Below, one piece after another: positions 35,527-42,216 of a stretch of DNA of 42,216 bases. Each line of letters opens with the position of its first letter. The stretch's first letter is position 1. The stretch comes from Clostridia bacterium (GTDB lineage Bacteria; Bacillota; Clostridia; Christensenellales; Borkfalkiaceae), in assembly GCA_014804995.1 (NCBI GenBank), contig JAAUYS010000167.1, positions 1-42,216 of the forward strand, read 5' to 3'. The notes beneath the pieces are model-generated. The model made no database searches, was not told the origin of the DNA, and saw only the letters and a program-made list of their open reading frames with translations. The position numbers and the translations under genes were made by a program.

Positions 35527-36630
35527 CTATCCTTGCGTTGCTTGTTGCGCGGCTTGTCTCAATTTATTAAGCTCTGCCCGATACTGTTCTGGCGTAATGC
35601 GCCGCGTTTGCATTAGGCTGTTCAATTCGGACAGTGTGAACTGTGGCTGTGTCATGGGCTGCGCCGGAGTTGCAGCACTGCTGGCAACCTGCACTGGTGG
35701 CACCTGCTGGATATTCTGCGTGTTTGGCAGTGTCCCCTTGAACCTGTTTAAAAGGTCAATCACATAGGCTGGATTACCAGCGTAAAATTCCTCCGTGGCA
35801 ATCTGCTCACGGGTCTTTGAGTTGTACCCGTCCCTCTCACTCATAAACGCCTTGAAATCAGGACGGCTGTAAAGGCTATAAAAATCGGGATGCTGCGATA
35901 GAATATCCTGCGCTACCCGCTGCACCTGCACCTTGTATAAATCCTGTCGCAACGCTTCCTGCTGTGCGGCCATATCCTGCTGCTGCTTTAAAATAGCTTC
36001 CTGCGTCTGCTTCAGGTCTGGACGGGTTACTTCAGCAGCCATTTGTATAATACGTCTGGCATCATCAGGGGCTACGGTCTCCATACCCGCGAAAGCCTCA
36101 TCAGAAGACAACTTCTGCCATAACTCTTCCCGCTGTTTGTACTGCTCAAGCTCCGCCCGCATCTGCTCATACTGCGCAAGCTGCTGCTGTTGCTGCTGTA
36201 ACGCCGCCTGCATTTGCTGCTGCTGTTGCGCATAATACTGACGCTCTTGCGCCAGTTGCTGCTGCAACGCGTAATCCTGTTGAGAAAAAGCCGCAACCGG
36301 CGCGGGTTGTGTCTCCGGCTGCGGCGCTGTTGTGGGGACTTCCTGCGCTGGTTGAGGCGCAGGCGCCTCCGGCGATGGCGTTTGTGTTGACACCGGAGGC
36401 GGTAATATGGGATTGCGATACTGTTCCCTCGGCGCTGGGATAAGTGTCGGGTCTATCACCGGAGGATTTTGAGGAGGCAACGGCGCGCCCTGTGGCTGTG
36501 GGTTGACCACCGGCGCCGCCTGTTGCTGTGTTCCCTGGTTCCCCTCGCCCTCGGGAGTTTGTTTGAAAAAATTGGCCGTTGATGGCGCCTTTGTGAATGA
36601 CATGGGATTACCCAATAATGCCTGACTCAT
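35527..36630 (-). CDS. scaffolding protein (putative)
   Basis: Gln-rich coiled coil, Pro-rich N-terminus, immediately upstream of capsid gene. Confidence 0.65.
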   Translation of the reverse strand: MSQALLGNPMSFTKAPSTANFFKQTPEGEGNQGTQQQAAPVVNPQPQGAPLPPQNPPVIDPTLIPAPREQYRNPILPPPVSTQTPSPEAPAPQPAQEVPTTAPQPETQPAPVAAFSQQDYALQQQLAQERQYYAQQQQQMQAALQQQQQQLAQYEQMRAELEQYKQREELWQKLSSDEAFAGMETVAPDDARRIIQMAAEVTRPDLKQTQEAILKQQQDMAAQQEALRQDLYKVQVQRVAQDILSQHPDFYSLYSRPDFKAFMSERDGYNSKTREQIATEEFYAGNPAYVIDLLNRFKGTLPNTQNIQQVPPVQVASSAATPAQPMTQPQFTLSELNSLMQTRRITPEQYRAELNKLRQAAQQATQG

Positions 36631-36890
36631 AACCCGCTCCTGTTAGTTAATGTATCAATTATCTTGCCCAGCATTTCAACACGCCCAAATGCGGCGCAAG
36701 CAGCCTCACGTTTACCAATGTCAAATAGCGCACTCTCCGCAAGTTGGGAAAGCACGCTCTGTTCTTCATCTCGCCATTCCGAAAATACTTCAGCTAGAAC
36801 CCCACAAGTTCTTTCAGTGAATGGCAGTTTGGTTATAAGCGCCGCGCTTAAGGGATTAAGGTTTTGAATTGGGAACATATCGGAGTCCAC
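36627..36890 (-). CDS. hypothetical small late protein
   Basis: ORF in packed late cluster. Confidence 0.5.
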   Translation of the reverse strand: MDSDMFPIQNLNPLSAALITKLPFTERTCGVLAEVFSEWRDEEQSVLSQLAESALFDIGKREAACAAFGRVEMLGKIIDTLTNRSGL

Positions 36891-37056
36891 CTATCGCATC
36901 CCTTATCGCATTGTTTGGCACTGTGTTCGCGCCACCCACGCTCGGAGTAACCGGACGCCCAGGGTAATATATGCCACCAGGTCGGACACCACTTATGGCA
37001 GAAGGAGTTGATATGTTTCTGTTCCTGTTACCACCACCACATCTCGGACAACCCAT
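36856..37056 (-). CDS. hypothetical CxxC small protein
   Basis: MGCPRCGGGNRNRN... Confidence 0.45.
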   Translation of the reverse strand: MGCPRCGGGNRNRNISTPSAISGVRPGGIYYPGRPVTPSVGGANTVPNNAIRDAIGGLRYVPNSKP

Positions 37057-37058
37057 GA

Positions 37059-37289
37059 CTAGCCTCCATATCTCATAGTCATTATATCGGCATAAACGCC
37101 GCCGGATACAGGGATACGCCTTATATGAGCATCTCTTTCAAGCTCTCTCATATTGCGACTCACCCTGCGTTCCTCTATTATTTCTTCCTGCGGCTGGGCA
37201 AGAGGATTCCCCTGAATGGTAAAGGGATTCTCTTTCGCCTTGCGCTCCGCCGCAGCATACTTATCGTCAAGACCTATAATAATTGCCAT
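37059..37289 (-). CDS. hypothetical small late protein
   Basis: 76-aa ORF in packed late cluster. Confidence 0.5.
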   Translation of the reverse strand: MAIIIGLDDKYAAAERKAKENPFTIQGNPLAQPQEEIIEERRVSRNMRELERDAHIRRIPVSGGVYADIMTMRYGG

Positions 37290-37293
37290 TTAG

Positions 37294-37743
37294 CTACCCC
37301 TCATTATATGCGGGCACAGCATAATTGCCCATCTTGAGCCACTTGGCGGGACGCCCAAGATTGAGGTCTCTTGTACCAACCATTGTGGCTGGCAAGCCCT
37401 TGTCAGCCAATGTTTCAGTTGGAGCCGTGGCCTGCGCCGACAGCATGGCGTCAGCGAGAGCCTTGGCGAGAGCCGCAAGCTGCTCCTTGCTCAATGCCGC
37501 CATAGCGTTGGCAAGGGCTTCGGCAAGCGGGGCAAGCTGCGCGTTGCCAAGTTTGCTTATGGCGTCAGCTATTTTCTTGGCCGATGGAGCATCAATGGAC
37601 GACAGGTTTGTGATAGTTCCATTGTTGAATGTTGAGTCGGTAATCGTTGAACCCTGTATCGTTGAATTGGATATTGTGGCATCTACGATTACGCCACCAC
37701 GCATAAATTCGCGGTCATCACAGCAACTGCTCATACTGTACAC
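37294..37743 (-). CDS. repeat-structured virion protein (beta-helix-like then amphipathic helix)
   Basis: DATISNSTIQGSTITDSTFNNGTITNLSSIDA followed by LAPLAEALANAMAALSKEQLAALAKALADAML. Confidence 0.55.
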   Translation of the reverse strand: MYSMSSCCDDREFMRGGVIVDATISNSTIQGSTITDSTFNNGTITNLSSIDAPSAKKIADAISKLGNAQLAPLAEALANAMAALSKEQLAALAKALADAMLSAQATAPTETLADKGLPATMVGTRDLNLGRPAKWLKMGNYAVPAYNEG

Positions 37744-38174
37744 CCATGAGTTTCATTATAATAATATCTTTCCAGATATAACTGCGCCACATTCACCGCC
37801 GTTGTGTCATTGAGTATCGCCCTGTATGTCCCTGGTATCTCAATGGTCATCAGATTATTGCAGTTGGTCATGGACCAGCAACACCCATTCTGCGCCACAT
37901 TCTCATATACTACCGGAACTGTTATCCTGCGCCAGTCCATGACATAATCACAGGCTCCGGCAGGGGGATTGGGCATGACAAGCTCCACTCCCTCATCTGG
38001 AAAGGCCAGCCGCTGAATACAGATAACCTGCGGCCCCTCTATCTCACTGGCACTCGCCTTGACTTTCTTGCTCTTGAGACCAGTGGCGAACAACACAGCG
38101 TAAGTTCCTGAACAGATATGGAACACATCTGACTCTGTGGTATGATTCGTTGACTTCCAAAGAGGTATCATCAT
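37731..38174 (-). CDS. hypothetical virion protein
   Basis: Start MMIPLWKS overlaps upstream stop (ATGA). Confidence 0.5.
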   Translation of the reverse strand: MMIPLWKSTNHTTESDVFHICSGTYAVLFATGLKSKKVKASASEIEGPQVICIQRLAFPDEGVELVMPNPPAGACDYVMDWRRITVPVVYENVAQNGCCWSMTNCNNLMTIEIPGTYRAILNDTTAVNVAQLYLERYYYNETHGCTV

Positions 38175-38455
38175 ATGAGGCTCCGAAGGATATATCCCAG
38201 AATACCGCCGTAAACCAGACCTCTTACTGTGTTGCAACAGATACAATTATTCTGCTTGAAAGGGAAAAGCCAATACTCATAGAAGAAGTTGTAGATTTTA
38301 TTTTCAGGCTTGTCAAGCAAAAATTCAGGATTTTCTGGATTTACTCGGTCATAGAACTGACCGTGGCATATATTAATATTATCACAAAACCATCTACAAA
38401 ACTTGTACCGCCATGTACACTCTGGGGGTTTTATGCTTGTGTCTATCAGTTTCAT
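38171..38455 (-). CDS. Cys/aromatic-rich small protein
   Basis: MKLIDTSIKPPECTWRYKFCRWFCDN...; SD AGGAGAGATTATG; track start is too far upstream. Confidence 0.55.
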   Translation of the reverse strand: MKLIDTSIKPPECTWRYKFCRWFCDNINICHGQFYDRVNPENPEFLLDKPENKIYNFFYEYWLFPFKQNNCICCNTVRGLVYGGILGYILRSLI

Positions 38456-38463
38456 AATCTCTC

Positions 38464-40431
38464 CTATGCCTCTCCACCTGATACGTCCGCCATTACTCCA
38501 GCGCCTGTCGGGGATGGTGGAGCGGGATTGGCGTTGGGGTCCATCATCATTCCCTGCCCTGAAGTTTCCCCTTTCATCTGTTCGGTTATGCTGCCTGGCA
38601 CTCCCATTGAGGTAAGCAGCTTGTCCAGCGCCCACTGGATAGCCGGACTGATATTGACCATCTGCCCAAGACCAGCGGCGGCTCCACCAAGTATCTGTAG
38701 TATCTCCATCGCGGATTGCTTCTCCATTTCCCTCTGAAGCAATCCCTCCGCACCCTTGGTAACTATCTGACTGTCCCCTTTCACTTCCACGTCAGGGGAG
38801 AAAATCATATTGGTATTATATAATAAATGCCCAAGTGGGTCAAACACGCCTTCAGATATATGACCAGCACTGGCTGTAAGGGCTTTTGTCGCATTGCCCT
38901 GTAACATGCTCATGCCTCTGAATGTGCGCATGGCTCCAGACCCCACCGCCTCTCCATGAAGCGCGGCGGGAATATTCGTAACCTTGTCCGCAAGCTGCAT
39001 GAACATTTCAAGTAGCTGCGCATATGCTGGCATGTTCGCTGGGATATTCTGGAAGCGTATCGCTGGCTCATTCCTGTTTGACGCGTTGGAGTCAACCAGA
39101 TACATTGTGCCTGGGATAAGCTGCCCAAGCTCATTCTCCCCAAGATATTTCGCAAGCCTTGAGTAATCAGCCTCCGATATGGGAGCCGAAGCGAATGAGG
39201 CATTACGCATAAGGTATTGCAGACTGGCGATATAGGCCCGCTCAACGTCACGTATGCGCTGCGCTATCCCATCCCCTGCTATCCTGTCCCCGCCAGTCCT
39301 GTAGAAACTGGCAGTATAAATCGGTCTTGTATGAAGCCGTGGGTCAGTATAGACCTTTACCTGAATGACACGGCCAGATACCATAGCGACAGTGGCGTTA
39401 TAAAACTCGGTACTATCCAGACCTTTGAAATTATATCTCTCAAGCTCCCTGCCGGAGAAAAGGCCATAATGAGTAAGCACTTCTATTGGCCTCACATTGG
39501 ATGCCCATAACGCGAGACTCCGCATTTCCTCATCGGGTGAACGGGATAACCACTCAAGAGGGAAGTTCGCGTCCCTGTCGGCAGACTCAAGAACATCCAG
39601 CACATTCTCATGGATGTAGCCTTGCAGTTTCATGGCTTGCAGTAATTCCCGCCTTGTCCACAATGTACGGGTAAAGACGCAAGTGCCTCTCTGGGTATCG
39701 GGACTGTCAGGGGAATATGCGAAATCAAACGGACTCACCGCCCTGAATGTTGGAAATATCTCATCCTGTATTCTGGGCTTGGTCTTTCCCCATACAAGCC
39801 TGGGAGCGCGGGTTATGAATGGTCCTGTGAAAACGGCGTATGGATATATCACAAAGTAATGCAGGAAATCAGATAACGCCCTTGCAAACCCACCCTCGGC
39901 GCACTGGTCGGCAATGAGCATGAGCATGGCGTCAGCGGCCTTTTTCGCCGCCTCACTCTCCTTGTCATACGCCATGAGTTTCAACTGCCTAACTGTTTCA
40001 ACAAGCAGACCAGGATTGCCCCCGAACATGTTGGCCTCAAGTCCCTGGCGGATTGTCATCACAATCTCATCCTTGGCATCCTGCGCTATATCCGGTCTTG
40101 GAGTTGGCTGTATCACCCACGGAAGGTCTGCCGCCGCTCCACCAGTAAGAGCCTCGTTGAGAAAGGCATTGGCTATATCGGCTTTGAGACTCGTCAGATT
40201 CACCACCACATCAACACCGAGAGCCTCGGCACGTTGGAGTGCTGTGCAGTCAAGTAAAGAGTTTTGCTGGTTATAGCAGTTCTCAAGAACGGTGCGGAGG
40301 GGCTTGCCGTTCACAAGCTCCGTTGACTGATACGCCACTGCCCCATTGAACCTGCGGATAATCTCTGCGGCCAATGGGTCCAGCTTCTTTGGTATATCGG
40401 AAATTTGTTCAAGCCATTTTATTGAGGCCAT
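38464..40431 (-). CDS. portal protein
   Basis: 655 aa; FRAVSPFDFAYSPDSPDTQRGTCVFTRTLWTRRELLQAM; position between terminase and capsid. Confidence 0.75.
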   Translation of the reverse strand: MASIKWLEQISDIPKKLDPLAAEIIRRFNGAVAYQSTELVNGKPLRTVLENCYNQQNSLLDCTALQRAEALGVDVVVNLTSLKADIANAFLNEALTGGAAADLPWVIQPTPRPDIAQDAKDEIVMTIRQGLEANMFGGNPGLLVETVRQLKLMAYDKESEAAKKAADAMLMLIADQCAEGGFARALSDFLHYFVIYPYAVFTGPFITRAPRLVWGKTKPRIQDEIFPTFRAVSPFDFAYSPDSPDTQRGTCVFTRTLWTRRELLQAMKLQGYIHENVLDVLESADRDANFPLEWLSRSPDEEMRSLALWASNVRPIEVLTHYGLFSGRELERYNFKGLDSTEFYNATVAMVSGRVIQVKVYTDPRLHTRPIYTASFYRTGGDRIAGDGIAQRIRDVERAYIASLQYLMRNASFASAPISEADYSRLAKYLGENELGQLIPGTMYLVDSNASNRNEPAIRFQNIPANMPAYAQLLEMFMQLADKVTNIPAALHGEAVGSGAMRTFRGMSMLQGNATKALTASAGHISEGVFDPLGHLLYNTNMIFSPDVEVKGDSQIVTKGAEGLLQREMEKQSAMEILQILGGAAAGLGQMVNISPAIQWALDKLLTSMGVPGSITEQMKGETSGQGMMMDPNANPAPPSPTGAGVMADVSGGEA

Positions 40432-40434
40432 AAA

Positions 40435-40464
40435 AAATCCCTGTTGATATTTCAGCAGGGATTT
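40435..40464 (-). terminator. hairpin terminator between Bro-N gene and portal
   Basis: - strand AAATCCCTGCTGAA-ATA-TCAACAGGGATTTTTT; 13-bp stem. Confidence 0.75.
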
Positions 40465-40489
40465 TATACTGTTAGATTTTATTTGTCAA
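40461..40489 (-). promoter_or_regulatory. near-consensus promoter overlapping the terminator 5' arm
   Basis: - strand TTGACA-N17-TAAAAT. Confidence 0.6.
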
Positions 40490-40495
40490 CTTAAG

Positions 40496-41239
40496 TTAAG
40501 ACTTCCGATACTCTGCAAAGATATTAGTGGTCATGGTCTGCTGTTTGAACAATTCTATTATTTTTACGCTATAAACATTGACGGTGCCATAAGTGGAGTC
40601 TTGTGCCTTTCTTATCTCCTCATTCATTACCCTTGAGAGCGCAGATAAATGCTTTCCGATTTTCCTATACACATTGGGAATACTCACATCATAATAATTC
40701 GGCAACCAGTCTATAGCCTTGACCTGTTTCCAGTAAGTCGCATTTCCTACTTCTTCCCGCAGATACTCATTATCCTCCGTCAATATTTTATTTTCCTCAA
40801 GAGCTTTCATCTTGGCTTCGTATTCATCAGCCCATGCCCTTGCTGCCTCCACCGGATTAGTGAAGTCTAGCAATTCAACTTTCTGCAATGAGTAGCTTCC
40901 TGTCTTGCGGATTTCCGGCAAAACCTTCTCACATACCCATTGCCGAAACTGAATTGCAGTAGGTAAATTACTGCGGAATATTAGAGCATACACATCCGAT
41001 TCAGGTATAATATTGATACCACGGGGGCTGTCGGTGAAAGGTTGCGAATCACCTCCTTTCAATAATTCCACATAGTTACAATGTGCGCTTACGGCGTCTT
41101 TAGGAATTGAATACCCCAAAGCAGCGGCTACATCATTCGCTACAAACCACGGCTCACCATCCCGAATAAGCACGCGAACCTTTCCAAATTCAGGATTTTC
41201 AAAAAGTTTAATTTCCTGCTTGACATTTTCCGGTAACAT
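40496..41239 (-). CDS. Bro-N domain antirepressor
   Basis: FGKVRVLIRDGEPWFVANDVAAALGYSIPKDAVSAHC...IPESDVYALIFRSNLPTAIQFRQWVCEKVLPEIRKTGSY; start MLPENV with SD AAGGA. Confidence 0.85.
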   Translation of the reverse strand: MLPENVKQEIKLFENPEFGKVRVLIRDGEPWFVANDVAAALGYSIPKDAVSAHCNYVELLKGGDSQPFTDSPRGINIIPESDVYALIFRSNLPTAIQFRQWVCEKVLPEIRKTGSYSLQKVELLDFTNPVEAARAWADEYEAKMKALEENKILTEDNEYLREEVGNATYWKQVKAIDWLPNYYDVSIPNVYRKIGKHLSALSRVMNEEIRKAQDSTYGTVNVYSVKIIELFKQQTMTTNIFAEYRKS

Positions 41240-41277
41240 AATTATATTCCTTTGCATTGGTTGGTTGAAGCACATGC

Positions 41278-41307
41278 AGAAATGCCGCCAATGCTATCAG
41301 CATTTCT
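41278..41307 (-). promoter_or_regulatory. dyad/hairpin region upstream of Bro-N gene
   Basis: agaaatgc/gcatttct 8-bp hairpin and internal dyad aatgct-atc-agcatt. Confidence 0.5.
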
Positions 41308-41319
41308 TGTGGTAAAGAA

Positions 41320-41349
41320 TTGATAGCACAAAACCCCGCTGGCCGTCAA
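41320..41349 (-). promoter_or_regulatory. candidate promoter of Bro-N gene
   Basis: - strand TTGACG-N18-TATCAA with extended -10 TGC; -35 lies in terminator loop. Confidence 0.45.
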
Positions 41350-41365
41350 CCTAGAAGCGGGGTTT
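41331..41365 (-). terminator. hairpin terminator after terminase gene
   Basis: aaaccccgct/agcggggttt 10-bp stem; short T-run on - strand. Confidence 0.65.
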
Positions 41366-41371
41366 ATCTTT

Positions 41372-42216
41372 TTACACAATCTTTATCAGCTTCTGTCTGT
41401 GATTTCTCACAATGTCCGCCACCCTGTCCTGATATGGGTCGTTTATAGCCCACCCTTTTGAAATCAAAAGGCAAGCATACTGGTTCGCATCTTGCAAATG
41501 GCTTGCCTCATTCTTTTCAGGCTGCGGAGTATAAGCCGCGTCTATGCTCCCCGCCGCCCGCAATCTTCTATATCTGTACTCGCTCTCAAATCCCCTTATG
41601 AGCAACTCACAAGTAGGCGATATGAGCAAGCCGCCAGTGTAAAGATTGAGCATATGCTCCACACACTGTATTCGTACCTTGGGAGTATTGTCTATCTCCG
41701 TAATAGCCGTAATGCCCACCGCCTCAAATCTCTCCCTCGGAGTTATGGCTTGCCATGAGTCCCTTGTATTGCTTGGGTCTATCGCCGCAATAACCGGACA
41801 GGTACTATATTTCTCTCGCAACAGCGGCACAAGACCGCCATAGAGAAACTGCTCAAAGCCCTCACCATCCATGTAAAGCTCATCAAGCACGCACCACATG
41901 CCATTCTGATTCTGCATCACCACTGCCGCTGGGTGAATACCAGACTGGTCCACGCCTATAATAATATTCTTGAATGGGATAGGCACAAGAGGCTGCTGCG
42001 CCACATGCCGTTTTCTGTTGAAGTTAGGATATACAGGCTTGCCATCTATTATTGGCACATCCATAAGACAGTAAAGATTCTGAACCAAATCCTCCCTGCC
42101 CGTTCTCAAATGCGTCTCAATCTGGTCCCTGTAGTATCTCTTTCCCCTTTCCTCTGGAGGAAAATCCGGCGGGTCATCCGGCCTTTCAGACCCAAGATTG
42201 TAAAGATTCTCGGCGC
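41372..42216 (-). CDS. terminase large subunit, nuclease domain (truncated at window edge)
   Basis: IIIGVDQSGIHPAAVVMQNQ...CVLDELYMDGEGF...VIAAIDPSNTRDSWQ; frame stays open upstream of 42109 to the edge. Confidence 0.75.
   Translation of the reverse strand, partial: AENLYNLGSERPDDPPDFPPEERGKRYYRDQIETHLRTGREDLVQNLYCLMDVPIIDGKPVYPNFNRKRHVAQQPLVPIPFKNIIIGVDQSGIHPAAVVMQNQNGMWCVLDELYMDGEGFEQFLYGGLVPLLREKYSTCPVIAAIDPSNTRDSWQAITPRERFEAVGITAITEIDNTPKVRIQCVEHMLNLYTGGLLISPTCELLIRGFESEYRYRRLRAAGSIDAAYTPQPEKNEASHLQDANQYACLLISKGWAINDPYQDRVADIVRNHRQKLIKIV

Noticed and set aside
35933-36235. Cys/Ser-rich + strand ORF
   Set aside because: Antisense translation of CAG/CTG-rich codons in the Gln-rich scaffold gene.
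1-42216. Diversity-generating retroelement, integrase, tRNA, endolysin/holin
   Set aside because: I looked for RT (YxDD-type), tyrosine/serine recombinase, cloverleaf and lysozyme-like signatures among the ORFs and recognised none; genes may lie outside the window or be too diverged.

Overview
The window looks like most of a tailed, probably podovirus-like phage or prophage genome of about 42 kb. It has two convergent blocks. The + strand (about 1-15.3 kb) is an early/replication arm: an ArdA-like protein, a MoxR/CobS-like AAA+ ATPase + DUF3150-like + CobT-like VWA trio, a PD-(D/E)XK nuclease, a Lar-like zinc protein, a VRR-NUC nuclease, an SNF2-like helicase, a putative ssDNA-binding protein and a large AEP-type primase-helicase. 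The - strand (42.2 to 15.3 kb) is a late/structural arm: terminase large subunit (truncated by the window edge), portal, scaffold, major capsid protein, adaptors, collagen-like and other fibre proteins, internal virion proteins including a very large LPD38-like polyvalent protein, and a membrane protein. Two unrelated antirepressor genes (AntA/AntB-type and Bro-N-type) are inserted in the late operon and bounded by composite terminator/promoter elements. The strongest unexplained signals are: (1) apparent complete absence of both GATC and TCGA; (2) a recurrent '3'-of-stop hairpin' in 6 of the 7 early intergenic gaps of at least 50 bp, with G.U wobbles consistently oriented for + strand RNA, ending in a 30-nt-arm/30-nt-loop/30-nt-arm hairpin before the primase; (3) a promoter, complementary-loop and attenuator-like leader before the AntA/AntB antirepressor; (4) terminators that physically overlap restart promoters around the antirepressor cassettes. 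No integrase, lysis cassette, tRNA, CRISPR or reverse transcriptase was recognised. All calls are by eye, with no database search.
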